Positions 1-9,999 of a stretch of DNA of 64,000 nt are shown here, piece by piece (position 1 is the first letter of the stretch; every line of letters starts with the position of its first letter). Under the pieces are notes generated by a model. That model ran no database searches. It had not been told where the DNA came from and worked only from the letters and a program-made list of their open reading frames with translations. A program made the translations under genes and the position numbers. Source of the stretch: Desulfobaculum xiamenense (GTDB lineage: Bacteria; Desulfobacterota; Desulfovibrionia; Desulfovibrionales; Desulfovibrionaceae); assembly GCF_011927665.1 (NCBI RefSeq), contig NZ_JAATJA010000002.1:1054001-1118000 (forward strand), read 5' to 3'.

Positions 1-618
1 GAAGTTCACGCCCGAGAGGCCCGCATCGGCCTCCATGTACTTGCGGCGCAGGGTCTTTCGCGCGATGGCGTTGAGTTCCGGGATGTCCTCGGTGAGGGGG
101 GTGTCCGGCAGGTGCTGGTGGAAGATTTCGCCCACCTGCCTACGGTTCTTGTGCACGGCGGGGACGATGATGTGCGAGGGCGGCTCCCCGGCGAGCTGGA
201 TGATGAATTCCCCGAGGTCCGTCTCGGCCACCTCGATGCCGTGGGCTTCGAGGAAGTGGTTGAGGTGCATCTCCTCGGAGACCATGGACTTGCCCTTGAC
301 CAGCCGCGTGGCGTTGTGGCTGCGCAGGATGGAGAGCACGAGGGCGTTGGCTTCGTCCGTGGTTTCGGCCCAGTGCACGTGGATGCCGTTCTTCGTGCAG
401 TTTTCTTCCAGCTTCTGGAGCAACTTCGGGAGCTTGGCCAGCGTGCGGCGACGGATGGCCCGCACAGCCGCGCGCAGGCGTTCGGTTTCCTCCGGGTCGG
501 ACAGCAGTGCCCTGCGCTTGAGGACGAATCCGCCCATGGCTGCGGCGAAATTGCCGCGCAATTGCTGGTCCGCCAGCGCCTTGTTCACGTTCGCCTTGAA
601 ATCGAATGCCTTAGCCAT
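1..618 (-). CDS. lutB: LutB-type lactate utilization iron-sulfur protein (N-terminal 206 codons, cut by window edge)
   Basis: Only the N-terminal LUD (DUF162) part is inside the window; the reading frame is open to base 1, so the ferredoxin-like cluster-binding C-terminus lies outside. LutB works with LutA and LutC in oxidation of L-lactate to pyruvate in the cytoplasm. Seen here: a basic N-terminus, then a VKGKSM segment followed by TDLGEFI and QLAGEPPSHI, which are typical of the LUD fold. The ATG at 618 overlaps the lutA stop by 8 bases (ATGGCTAA), so the two genes are translationally coupled. LutB family membership is family knowledge; the presence of lutC beyond the edge is inference. 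Confidence 0.85.
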   Translation of the reverse strand, partial: MAKAFDFKANVNKALADQQLRGNFAAAMGGFVLKRRALLSDPEETERLRAAVRAIRRRTLAKLPKLLQKLEENCTKNGIHVHWAETTDEANALVLSILRSHNATRLVKGKSMVSEEMHLNHFLEAHGIEVAETDLGEFIIQLAGEPPSHIIVPAVHKNRRQVGEIFHQHLPDTPLTEDIPELNAIARKTLRRKYMEADAGLSGVNF

Positions 619-1360
619 TGGTCCTCTCCCATATGAACTCGGCGATGTGCTTGCCGGTCATGGCCAGTCCCATGCGGTCCAGCGCGCCGGTGATGTTCAT
701 GAGGCAACCGCAGTCCGCCGTAAGCAGAACCTGCGCGCCGGTGCGAAATGCCGCCTCGGCCTTGTCCCGAACCATCGCCGCCGAGATTTCCGGTTGCTTC
801 ACGGAGAATGTGCCGCCGAAGCCGCAGCACTCGTATTCCTTTTCCAGCTCGACGAGGGTGACGTTTTCGAGTTGGCCGATGAGGTCCTTGCAGATGCCGA
901 TGATGCCCATCTCGCGCATGGCGTGGCAGGAGGAGTGCCAGGTGACGGTGACGGGCGCGCCCTTGTCCGCGAGGCGGATGCCGCAGACGCGCACGAGGAA
1001 TTCCGTGAGTTCGAAAACGCGGTTGGAGAAGGCCTTGGCCCGGAAGTAGTCCGGGTCGCCCTCGAAGAGCTTCGGATAGTGGCGATGCATCATGCCTGCG
1101 CAGGAGCCGGAGGGCACAATGATGGGCCAGTCGCGCGGGAAGCTGTCCAGTTGCTTTCGCGCCACTTCGCGGGCCTCGTCCATGTAGCCAGAGTTGTAGG
1201 CGGGCTGCCCGCAGCAGCTCTGGTCCTGCGGATAGACGACGCGCAGGCCTTCGCGTTCGAGCAGCCGGATTCCGGCCATGCCCGCGTCCGGGTAGGCCAT
1301 GTCCACGAGGCAGGTGCCGAAGAAGTACACGTTCTTCGGCTTTTCCGGGTAGATGCGCAT
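611..1360 (-). CDS. lutA: LutA-type (Fe-S)-binding lactate utilization protein
   Basis: A 249-residue protein with two CCG (DUF3483/cysteine-rich) motifs, CCGQP at residues 49-53 and CCGFGG at 178-183. These are the heterodisulfide-reductase-type cysteine-rich domains found in LutA/YkgE and GlcF. It is expected to form a soluble electron-transfer complex with LutB, oxidising lactate, a main electron donor for sulfate reducers. The start is placed at ATG 1360 (MRIYPEKP) because GGAGG lies a few bases upstream. The open frame extends to 1489, but that extension is low-complexity and not LutA-like. It overlaps lutB by 8 bases, and umuC lies upstream on the same strand after a 166-bp gap. Confidence 0.85.
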   Translation of the reverse strand: MRIYPEKPKNVYFFGTCLVDMAYPDAGMAGIRLLEREGLRVVYPQDQSCCGQPAYNSGYMDEAREVARKQLDSFPRDWPIIVPSGSCAGMMHRHYPKLFEGDPDYFRAKAFSNRVFELTEFLVRVCGIRLADKGAPVTVTWHSSCHAMREMGIIGICKDLIGQLENVTLVELEKEYECCGFGGTFSVKQPEISAAMVRDKAEAAFRTGAQVLLTADCGCLMNITGALDRMGLAMTGKHIAEFIWERTNG

Positions 1361-1526
1361 GATGCCTCCGCAGCTTGGTTCGAGTCCGCCGTCCGCGCGT
1401 GGCGGGCGGTATTCGGGGAGTGTCCAGCATAGCACGCGGGGGCGGCGATGAACAAGGCGGGGAGGCGGAAGAGTGGGCTGAAGGCGCACCCCTGCTAAGG
1501 GTGTATGGGGAAGAGCCAGCCGGGGG

Positions 1527-2837
1527 CTAGGAGCCGATGTGAGCGATGGGCAGTTCGTCCCAGTTGGTGGTGAAGCGCCGCGACAGGCGGGCCTGACGCA
1601 TGTCCCATTCGCGGGCGACGCCGGAGGCCGCGTACTGGACGGTATCGCGCCCCCACTTGGAATTGATGCCGTCGAGGGCCTTCATGAGCGCCTCGCCGCG
1701 CGGGTCCGTATCCACGATGGGGTCCGGGGCGATGGTCAGCAGGCTCAATTGGCGGGTGCCTGCGTCCTCAAGGCCCGTGAGGGTCACTCCGGCCTTGATG
1801 TAGGCGTATCCGGAGCGGAAGATGCCGTCCAGAATGCGCAGGGCGGCCTTGATGAGCGTTGGCGTGTGCGCTGTGGCCACGGGCAACTGCAAGGTGCGCG
1901 AGGCCGAATGCTGTGGTAGGTCCGGCCGGTGGGGATTGGTGGAGACGAAGACGCCGACGTGCGCGGCCACGAGGTGCTCCCGGCGCAACTTCTCCGCGGC
2001 GCGGGTGGTATGTGCGGCCACGGCCTCGCGCAGGTCCGTCGGGTCCGTCACCGGATGCCCGAAGGAGCGTGACGCGAGGACCGAGCGACGTGGCGCGGGC
2101 GCGTCTTCCAGTGGAATGCAGGAGACGCCGCGCAGTTCGTGAACGGTCATGAGGCCGCGAATGGTCATCCTGCGGCGGACCCAGTCGTCGGGCATGTCGC
2201 GCAGGGCAAGGGCCGTGCGCACGCCGTGGCGCGTGAGCATCTCGGCGTAGCGCCTGCCGACGCCCCACACGTCGCCGACGTCCGTCCCCGCGAGGATGGC
2301 GTCCGGGTCGGGATGTGCGGCGAGATCGAACACGCCGTCGCAGTCCTGCGCGCGCTTGGCGTGGCGGCTGGCGATCTTGGCCAGTGTCTTGGACGGGCCG
2401 ATGCCGACGGAGACGGGAATGCCCGTCCACTGGCCCACGCGGGTGCGTATGGCGCGGGCGAGGTCCGTCAGCGTTGTGCCCGCGCAGGGCGTCAGGTGCA
2501 GAAAGGCCTCGTCGATGGAGTAGATTTCCATGTCCGGCGCGAAGGTGGCCAGCGTGTCCATGACCCGGCGCGACATGTCGCCGTACAGGGCGTAGTTGGA
2601 CGAGAACACGCGCACCCCGTGGTGGCGGAAGAATCCTTCGCGCTTGTAGGCCGGTTCGGCCATGCGGATGCCGAGGGCCTTGGCTTCGGCGCTACGGGAG
2701 ATGACGCAACCGTCGTTGTTGGAAAGCACCACCACCGGCACGCGCGCAAGGGATGGGGCGAAGGCCCGCTCGCACGAGACGTAGAAGTTGTTGCAGTCGA
2801 CCAGCGCGTACATGGCTGGCTGGGCCGTGGTGGGCAT
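1527..2837 (-). CDS. umuC: UmuC, catalytic subunit of Y-family DNA polymerase V
   Basis: A 436-residue Y-family translesion polymerase. Catalytic acids are visible: D14 in ALVDCNNF and D109-E110 in YSIDEAF. The [11 protein letters not shown] segment of the fingers is typical of UmuC, and the protein runs through a little-finger domain to a C-terminal UmuC tail of family-like length (about 420). It copies damaged templates after association with processed UmuD and is normally SOS-induced. ATG 2837 has AGGA upstream and lies 8 bases after the umuD stop, so the pair is one operon. A second Y-family polymerase (dinB) occurs at 36445. Confidence 0.93.
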   Translation of the reverse strand: MPTTAQPAMYALVDCNNFYVSCERAFAPSLARVPVVVLSNNDGCVISRSAEAKALGIRMAEPAYKREGFFRHHGVRVFSSNYALYGDMSRRVMDTLATFAPDMEIYSIDEAFLHLTPCAGTTLTDLARAIRTRVGQWTGIPVSVGIGPSKTLAKIASRHAKRAQDCDGVFDLAAHPDPDAILAGTDVGDVWGVGRRYAEMLTRHGVRTALALRDMPDDWVRRRMTIRGLMTVHELRGVSCIPLEDAPAPRRSVLASRSFGHPVTDPTDLREAVAAHTTRAAEKLRREHLVAAHVGVFVSTNPHRPDLPQHSASRTLQLPVATAHTPTLIKAALRILDGIFRSGYAYIKAGVTLTGLEDAGTRQLSLLTIAPDPIVDTDPRGEALMKALDGINSKWGRDTVQYAASGVAREWDMRQARLSRRFTTNWDELPIAHIGS

Positions 2838-2845
2838 GGCGCGTC

Positions 2846-3349
2846 CTACAGCTTGTGGATGACGTAGGTGACCACGCCCCAGACCTCGAAATCACGCTCG
2901 GGTGCGACTTCGAAGGGCGGGTACTCCGGGTTTTCAGGCATGAGCCACAGTTTACCGTCCCTGCGGCGGATGCGCTTCACGGTCAGTTCTCCGTCCAGTG
3001 CGGCGACGACAACGTGGTTGTCGCGCACGTCCACGGCGCGGTCCACGACGATGACGTCGCCATCCTGAAGGCGCGCGTCGATCATGGAATCCCCGTGCAC
3101 ACGCACAAAGAAGGTGGCGGCGGGGTGGCGCACCAGATGCTCGTTGAGGTCGATGGTCCGTTCGATGAAGTCGTTGGCCGGGGAGGGAAAGCCTGCGGCC
3201 ACGGCTTCGAGGTGCAGCGGCAGCGTCAGCGCGCTTCGTTTCTCGAAGCCGAGAATCTCGTTGCCGCGCAGGGCCGCCGGAGTGGCGGGGGGCGTGGCGG
3301 AATCGCGAGTGGGGGTCGCGTTGGCGACGGTTGAAGCCTGTCTCGTCAT
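2846..3349 (-). CDS. umuD: UmuD-like S24 self-cleaving protein, N-terminally extended
   Basis: A LexA/UmuD-family S24 peptidase of 167 residues. The Ser-Lys dyad is visible as S88 (HGDSMID) and K125 (LTVKRI), with a probable cleavage bond A52-G53 in the AAGFPSPA segment. E. coli UmuD is 139 residues and cleaves Cys-Gly; here the site is Ala-Gly as in LexA, and about 28 extra residues precede it. Processed UmuD' binds UmuC to make polymerase V. The start is uncertain: ATG 3349 gives MTRQAS, and an in-frame ATG at 3367 or codons further upstream (to 3709) are possible. Two inverted repeats lie in the upstream region (3435-3481). Confidence 0.85.
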   Translation of the reverse strand: MTRQASTVANATPTRDSATPPATPAALRGNEILGFEKRSALTLPLHLEAVAAGFPSPANDFIERTIDLNEHLVRHPAATFFVRVHGDSMIDARLQDGDVIVVDRAVDVRDNHVVVAALDGELTVKRIRRRDGKLWLMPENPEYPPFEVAPERDFEVWGVVTYVIHKL

Positions 3350-3434
3350 GATGCCGCAGGCTAGCATATGCCCCGTGCGAAGGGAACAGCGAGGAGTGCT
3401 GGGGAATGCAGGTGTGTCCGTTATGATTGGTTCC

Positions 3435-3481
3435 GTGGCACGATCCGTTCGGCGGGTGCCACTACAGAACCCGCGCCGTTC
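3435..3481. promoter_or_regulatory. Inverted repeats in the umuD/histidine-kinase divergent region (operator candidates)
   Basis: GTGGCAC at 3435-3441 is repeated inverted as GTGCCAC at 3456-3462. GAAC (3467-3470) and GTTC (3478-3481) form a second half-site pair spaced by 7. The region lies about 90-130 bases upstream of umuD and about 100 bases upstream of the divergent kinase gene. A damage-responsive repressor would be expected for umuDC, but the LexA box of this lineage is not known to me, so the assignment is tentative. Confidence 0.3.
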
Positions 3482-3584
3482 GTGAATTTTTTGTCTTGAT
3501 AAAAAGTGGTACACCTGTTTTTCATAGTCCGTTTGCGGTGAAGCGGAATCAGCCGCATGCGCCGTCATGCAAAAGGAACGCTCA

Positions 3585-5059
3585 GTGTCCGTCTGGAAGC
3601 GAATATCCCTTCGGGGGCATATTTTCATTCTGTTGTTCTCGATGGTGGTCGTCACCCTGTGCGTGGGGCTGGTGGCCATGTGGTATGCCGTGCGTGTGGA
3701 CGGCATCATGACCAGCGTGGTGGGAAGAAGCTACGCCGCGACCCGCGCGGCGGAGGAACTGACCATCGCCCTCGTGACCCAGAAGGGCCTGACCACCTAC
3801 TACTTTCAGGACCGCAATCCCGGCTGGCTCGACTCGCTGGAGCAGAAGCACGGGAATTTCCAGCACTGGTTGCAGAAGGCGCGGGAGTCGGCGTCCGGCT
3901 CCGAGGCCGAGGAACTGCTGACGCGCATCGAGTCCGGGTACCGGCGCTACGTCAACGCCCGCGATCAGGTGTTGGTTCTGTACCGTGACGGGCGCGCCGA
4001 GGAAGGCGCTCTGCTGCACAAGGACATCCGGGGGCAGTTTCACGAGCTTCTGGAATTGTGTCAGCGCTACCGGCACATCCACGAGGAGGCCATCGCCGCG
4101 TCCAACGCCGAGATTGCCGAGCGGCTGGAGAGCATCCGTAACGCCTCTGTGGCGGCCATGCCGCTGGTGGCGGGGCTTGGGCTGTTTCTGGCGTGGTTCA
4201 TCGTGCAGCATGTGCTGCGGCCCATCCGGCGCATGGCCGACGAGATGGATTTCGCCCGCAGCGGGCCACTTCTGCCGGACGAACTGTCCAACCTCGGCAC
4301 GCGGGTGCGCAGCCTGCTGGAGGACGTGGACCTCACTCATCACAAGCTCAAGCGTAGCCGCGAACACCTGAAGCAGTCCGAGAAATGGGCGCTGACCGGC
4401 AAGCTCGCGGCGGGCGTGGCCCACAGTATCCGCAATCCGCTGACGTCCGTGAAGATCCGTCTGTTCTCCCTTGAGCGCAATCTGTCGCTCTCGGGCGAAC
4501 AGAAGGAGGACTTCGAGGTCATCACCGAGGAGATTGGACACATCGACTCCATCGCCCGCAATTTCCTTGAATTTTCTCGTCCGCCCAAGCTGCGCATGCA
4601 GCCCGTGGACGTGTCGCAGGTGGTGGACAGCGCCATGAAGCTCATGCGTCATCGCCTCGAATCGCACGAGGTGGAAGTGGTGCATGACCGTCCCTCGCCG
4701 CTGCGGAACATTTCCGCCGACCCGGAGCAGCTCAAGGAGGTGTTGGTCAACCTCATGGTCAACGCCTGCGACGCCATGGGGCGCGGCGGACGCATCTGCA
4801 TTCGCGAGGAGGAGGGCTTCGTGGTGCCCCTTGGCGACGTGGTGATGCTGCGCGTGTCCGACACCGGTCCCGGCATTCCCGAGACGCGGCGCAAGATGGT
4901 CTTCCAGCCCTTCTACAGCTCCAAGGAGGAGGGAACCGGGCTTGGCCTGTCCATCGCCAAGCGCATCGTGGAGGACCACGGCGGATGGATCAACGTGACC
5001 TCGCGCGACGGCGAGGGCGCGACATTCACCATCACCCTGCCCTGCAAGGAGGAAGGAAA

Positions 5060-5075
<16 letters not shown>
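3585..5075 (+). CDS. Membrane sensor histidine kinase, partner of the downstream NtrC-type regulator
   Basis: About 496 residues. A TM helix near residues 12-34 is followed by a roughly 155-residue periplasmic helical sensor region, a second TM near 191-210, a HAMP-like linker, the HisKA box with H280 in AAGVAHSIRNPL, and a HATPase_c domain (NACDAMGRGG, DTGPGIP, GTGLGLSIA). It should autophosphorylate on H280 and pass phosphate to the regulator whose GTG start overlaps its last 16 bases. GTG 3585 is preferred because AAGGA lies 8 bases upstream; ATG 3567, six codons earlier, has no clear ribosome site. The signal sensed is unknown; the long helical periplasmic part resembles four-helix-bundle sensors. 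Confidence 0.88.
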
Positions 5076-6493
<1,418 letters not shown>

Positions 6494-6737
6494 CGCATCC
6501 GGCTTTCCTGTCCCGTGGGCGGGCGGTTTCTGTCTGCCCCGCCTTTCATGTGTTCGTCGGTCCGTCGGCCGCGCGTCGCGCATATCGTCCGGCGGACACT
6601 CTGCCGCGCCTATTTCTTACATCTCCCCGTTAATGTTCATTATTTCACGACCATCCCGCTGCGGTCGCGAAGCCTGGCGCAGTCATGCCCCGGATGTCCC
6701 CTGTGCGACACGTTTCGCCGTGCCGCACGTCGAATAT

Positions 6738-6754
6738 CTTTACAGCCTGTAAAG
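6738..6754. promoter_or_regulatory. Perfect 17-base palindrome, candidate activator binding site
   Basis: CTTTACAG-C-CTGTAAAG is an exact inverted repeat about 108 bases upstream of the -24 element of the sigma-54 promoter. This is the usual distance for an NtrC-type enhancer. A second GACA-N8-TGTC pair follows at 6761-6776. Binding by the regulator encoded at 5060 is inference. Confidence 0.5.
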
Positions 6755-6861
6755 CGTACCGACAGGCGAACGTGTCAGAAAGTTCGACAGGTTGGTGAAG
6801 TGATTCGTAAAAATACTGTGTTTACAATATGTTATGCTGCACTTGTGTGGCTTGTGCCTTT

Positions 6862-6877
6862 TGGCACGAGCGTTGCT
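6862..6877 (+). promoter_or_regulatory. Sigma-54 (-24/-12) promoter
   Basis: TGGCAC-N5-TTGCT matches the RpoN consensus (TGGCAC-N5-TTGCW) at every defined position. With -12 at 6875-6876, transcription should start near 6887-6889, almost exactly at the ATG of the next gene. An NtrC-type activator gene ends 368 bases upstream. Confidence 0.85.
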
Positions 6878-6888
6878 CTAAAAGAGGC

Positions 6889-7329
6889 ATGACAAGGGAA
6901 CGGACACAGGCACACGGGTACACGCTGGTGGTCGCGGAACGCAATCCGCGCATCAGGCGTTTCCTCGAACGGGAGCTGGCTGCCGAGGGCTACGGCATCA
7001 TCGCCGTGGGCGACGGCCGAGAGCTGCGGGCCGCCGCGGGCCGCCGTCCACGTCCCAGTGCTTATGTCGTGGACATCGAGATTCCCTATCTGGAGGAAGG
7101 GCTGAAGGATGGGCCGGGCGGGCACCTGATTCGCCCGCTGGTCATCCACGCGCTACTTCCGGACACCGCCCAGCATCCGGCCATGGCACTGGCCGAGGCC
7201 GTAGTGGGCAAGGACGCCGACCCCGGAGCGCTCAAGCGGGCCGTGGCGCGGGTGCTCGAAAAGTTCCACAGGCACGACGATGCCGCAACCGACGAATGGG
7301 GCGATGCGGAGGAACGTCATGAATCCTGA
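6889..7329 (+). CDS. Degenerate receiver-domain protein
   Basis: A 146-residue protein with the length and layout of a stand-alone receiver domain (TLVVAERNPRIRRFLEREL, then VVDIEIP, then VVGKDADP). The predicted acceptor Asp (D62) and the conserved Lys near residue 109 remain. The N-terminal acidic pair that binds Mg2+ is replaced by Ala-Glu (residues 16-17), and the Thr/Ser loop is not recognisable (IHALLP). It may therefore bind or decoy a kinase rather than be phosphorylated normally. ATG 6889 sits at the predicted sigma-54 start site with no leader or ribosome site; it overlaps the next gene by 11 bases. Confidence 0.7.
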   Translation: MTRERTQAHGYTLVVAERNPRIRRFLERELAAEGYGIIAVGDGRELRAAAGRRPRPSAYVVDIEIPYLEEGLKDGPGGHLIRPLVIHALLPDTAQHPAMALAEAVVGKDADPGALKRAVARVLEKFHRHDDAATDEWGDAEERHES

Positions 7330-9103
7330 AGAACTCCATTCCCCGCGCTACTACCGCACCCTCACGCGGTCCATGGCGGCCATCGTCATCCTCGTTTCCA
7401 TGACCCCGCTCCTGCTCATCAGCGCGGTCAGTTCCTACCAGTTCCATTATTCCTTCCAGTCCAAGGTGGAGGCCCAGCTCAAGGAGATGGTCCAGAAGCA
7501 CCAGCAGACCATCGACCTCTACCTGAGTGAGAAGCTTGGCGAGTTGCGCCTCGTGGCGCGCACCAAGTCGTTCGCCGAACTCTCCGACAACGCCCAGCTT
7601 GCCGCCGAACTTCGCCACCTTCAGGAGGAGTTCAGCGGGGCCTTCGTGGACCTCGGCCTCGTGGCCGACAACGGCGTGCAGTCGGCCTACGCGGGGCCGT
7701 TCCCGCTGCGCAACGCGGACTATTCCGGGTCGGCGTGGTTCCGCAGGGCCATGGAAAGCGAATTCTACATCAGCGATGTGTTTCTTGGCCTTCGTGGCGT
7801 GCCGCACTTCATCGTGGCGGTGCGTCAGAAGTGGGAGGGGCGGCAGTGGATACTGCGCGCCACCATCGACTTCATGGCCTTCAACTCGCTGGTCGAGAAC
7901 ATACGTATCGGACGGACCGGCAGCGCCTTCATCATCAACAACCAGGGCACCTTCCAAACAGGGCCGCCGCGTGACGCATCCCTCGACACGCGCTGGCTCG
8001 TGCAGGCGCTGCAGGCCCAGGGTCGTGGGTCGAAGGTACCTTCGGGGACGCCCGAAGGTACTCGGACCCCGCTTCGGTCCTACTGGTCCTCGGCTATCAT
8101 GCCGGGCAAGGTCACCGTCTTCCGCCACGCCGATCCCGAGGGTGTGGATGCCATCTACGTGTCCACGCGGCTCAAGGGCGGCGACTGGATACTCATCTAC
8201 CGACAGGACGAGGCCGACGCGTTTTCGGCCCTGTATCAGACCAGACGGCTCGTGGTGTTCATCGTGGGCGCGGGTGGCGTGGCCATCATCCTCATGGCTG
8301 TGCTCCTGTCGCGACGCATCGTGCGACACATCGAACAGGCCGACCACGAGAAGGAAGTCATGAACGATCAGGTCATCGAGGCCGGAAAGCTGGCCTCCAT
8401 CGGCGAACTCGCGGCGGGTATCGCTCACGAGATCAACAATCCCGTGGCGATCATGGTGGAAGAGGCCGGATGGATCGGCGACCTGATGCGCGAGGGCGAG
8501 GATCCGCGCGACAACCGTGGCGAGATAGCCAAGTCCCTTCAGCAGATTCGCACGCAGGGCGCGCGCTGCAAGGAGATTACCCACAAGCTTTTGTCCTTCG
8601 CCCGCAAGATCGATCCCACCATGCGCGAGGTGGATTTGAACGACCTCGTGCGCGAGGTGGCGAGCCTCTCCGAGCAGCGCGCACGCTACGGCAACATTGA
8701 GGTGGAGCTGGACCTCGGCGAGGGCCTGCCGAGTCTCGAAGGCTCGCCGTCGGAATTGCAGCAGGTGCTGCTCAATCTGGTCAACAACGCCATCGACGCC
8801 ATGGGCACGCGCGGCGGCAAGGTTCGCGTGCGCACGGCCTACGAGAACGAGGGGATTCGCCTGAGTGTCGAGGACAACGGCGAGGGCATCCCCAAGGCGA
8901 ACATTTCGCGGATATTCGATCCGTTCTTCACCACCAAGCCGGTGGGCAAGGGAACGGGACTCGGCCTGTCCATCATCTACGGCATCGTCAAGAAGATGGG
9001 CGGCGAGATCAGCGTGGAAAGCGAGCAGAATGTCGGCACGACGTTCCATGTGCGGTTCCCGGTACCGGGGCGCAAGGGCGAGTCCGACGCGTCGGAAGCA
9101 TAG
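7319..9103 (+). CDS. Membrane histidine kinase with periplasmic Cache-like sensor
   Basis: About 594 residues: TM near 17-39, a large periplasmic region to about 310 with Cache features (SGSAWFRRAME, a typical dCache segment), TM near 311-333, HisKA with H370 in AAGIAHEINNP, and HATPase_c (NNAIDAMGTRGG, DNGEGIP, GTGLGLSII). The start is ATG 7319 after GGAGGAA, overlapping the upstream gene. It is followed by three genes for receiver-only proteins, its probable phosphorylation partners. Within the sensor domain, DNA at 8031-8061 consists of overlapping palindromes encoding a Gly/Ser/Pro/Arg-rich stretch (see the repeat entry). Confidence 0.88.
   Translation: MNPEELHSPRYYRTLTRSMAAIVILVSMTPLLLISAVSSYQFHYSFQSKVEAQLKEMVQKHQQTIDLYLSEKLGELRLVARTKSFAELSDNAQLAAELRHLQEEFSGAFVDLGLVADNGVQSAYAGPFPLRNADYSGSAWFRRAMESEFYISDVFLGLRGVPHFIVAVRQKWEGRQWILRATIDFMAFNSLVENIRIGRTGSAFIINNQGTFQTGPPRDASLDTRWLVQALQAQGRGSKVPSGTPEGTRTPLRSYWSSAIMPGKVTVFRHADPEGVDAIYVSTRLKGGDWILIYRQDEADAFSALYQTRRLVVFIVGAGGVAIILMAVLLSRRIVRHIEQADHEKEVMNDQVIEAGKLASIGELAAGIAHEINNPVAIMVEEAGWIGDLMREGEDPRDNRGEIAKSLQQIRTQGARCKEITHKLLSFARKIDPTMREVDLNDLVREVASLSEQRARYGNIEVELDLGEGLPSLEGSPSELQQVLLNLVNNAIDAMGTRGGKVRVRTAYENEGIRLSVEDNGEGIPKANISRIFDPFFTTKPVGKGTGLGLSIIYGIVKKMGGEISVESEQNVGTTFHVRFPVPGRKGESDASEA
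8031..8061. repeat. Overlapping palindromes inside the kinase sensor domain
   Basis: CGAAGGTACCTTCG at 8031-8044 is a perfect 14-base palindrome. GTACCTTCGGG (8036-8046) is repeated inverted at 8051-8061 after a 4-base loop, giving an 11-bp perfect stem. The frame is kept and encodes residues around 238-248 of the kinase (KVPSGTPEGT). It resembles a small palindromic element inserted in frame, but homologues would be needed to show that. Confidence 0.45.
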
Positions 9104-9157
9104 GCAGGCGTCGTCCGCAGGGCGGAGGGCGTTAAACATGAGACCAGGAGGTGCATA

Positions 9158-9598
9158 GTGTCCACACTCACCACCACGATCCTCATCGTCGATGACGAAG
9201 TGGCCTTCGTCGATGCCATAGCCCGCAGGCTGGACAAGCGCGGATTCGACATCGTCAGTGCCCACTCGGGCGATGAGGCCCTGAATGCACTCGCGGCGAA
9301 CGACAAGGTCGACGTGGTCATTCTGGACGTGAAGATGCCCGGAATGGACGGCATCGAGACGCTCAAGGAGATTCGGCGGCAGTTCCCGCTGGTCGAGGTG
9401 ATCATGCTCACCGGCCACGGAACCGTGGAGTCCGCCATCGAGGGCATGAAGCTCGGTGCCTTCGATTTCCTGCTCAAGCCGAGCGACATCGAGGAACTGA
9501 CGGCCAAGGTTGCCGAGGCCAAGAGCCGCAAGGCCGGGCACGAGGACAAGATTCTCGAAGCACAAAGTCTTGACATAGTTCTTCGTCGCGGAGATTAG
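9158..9598 (+). CDS. Single-domain response regulator (receiver only), first of three
   Basis: 146 residues, almost entirely a CheY-like receiver: acidic pair in IVDDE, acceptor D57 in ILDVKMPGMDG, Thr loop MLTGHGT, Lys in LLKPSD. There is a short basic tail and no DNA-binding or enzymatic domain. The GTG start at 9158 follows CAGGAGG. It probably receives phosphate from the kinase encoded immediately upstream and acts by protein contact. It is closely related in sequence to the receivers at 9609 and 10000, suggesting tandem duplication. Confidence 0.88.
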   Translation: MSTLTTTILIVDDEVAFVDAIARRLDKRGFDIVSAHSGDEALNALAANDKVDVVILDVKMPGMDGIETLKEIRRQFPLVEVIMLTGHGTVESAIEGMKLGAFDFLLKPSDIEELTAKVAEAKSRKAGHEDKILEAQSLDIVLRRGD

Positions 9599-9608
9599 GA
9601 GCATCCTC

Positions 9609-9998
9609 ATGAACCGTGGATCCGACACCATCGTCAAGGTGCTGCTCGTCGACGACGAGGCTGGGTACGTGGAGGTGCTGACCAAGCGCCTCGGCCTGCG
9701 CGGCATCGAGGTCACGGGAGCGCTCTCCGGCACGGAGGCCCTGCGCCTCATGCGCGGACACGAATACGACGTGGCCGTTCTCGATCTCAAGATGGAGGAC
9801 ATGGACGGCATAGAGGTGCTTCGGATCTTCAAGCGGATGGCTCCGGAAATGCCGGTGCTCATGCTCACCGGGCATGGCTCCCAGCTCGCCGCGCGCGAGG
9901 GAATGGCCGCCGGAGCCTTCGACTACCTCACCAAGCCCTGCGAACTCGACCAGCTGATCGAGAAGATTCGCGAGGCCGCCGGACACGGGAGGGAGTGA
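9609..9998 (+). CDS. Single-domain response regulator (receiver only), second of three
   Basis: 129 residues, a receiver domain and nothing else: VDDE acidic pair, acceptor D59 in VLDLKMEDMDG, MLTGHGS loop and TKPCE lysine. The usual MPG after the acceptor is MED here. It begins 10 bases after the previous receiver gene and ends one base before the next, so all three are co-transcribed. No output domain is present, and its target is unknown. Confidence 0.88.
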   Translation: MNRGSDTIVKVLLVDDEAGYVEVLTKRLGLRGIEVTGALSGTEALRLMRGHEYDVAVLDLKMEDMDGIEVLRIFKRMAPEMPVLMLTGHGSQLAAREGMAAGAFDYLTKPCELDQLIEKIREAAGHGRE

Positions 9999-9999
9999 G

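Larger units (their letters stand above)
6494..6888. other. 395-bp intergenic region ahead of the sigma-54 operon
   Basis: No credible gene is seen. The open frames here are shadows. The second half is visibly less GC-rich than its surroundings and holds a perfect palindrome (6738-6754), an inverted GACA/TGTC pair (6761-6764 and 6773-6776) and the sigma-54 promoter. No strong intrinsic terminator was found behind the regulator gene. Confidence 0.6.

Noticed and set aside
7232-9868. Open frame of 878 codons on the minus strand opposite the kinase and receiver genes
   Set aside because: It is a GC-rich antisense shadow: the plus-strand genes have intact domains and ribosome sites, and the minus frame has no recognisable domain or start signal.
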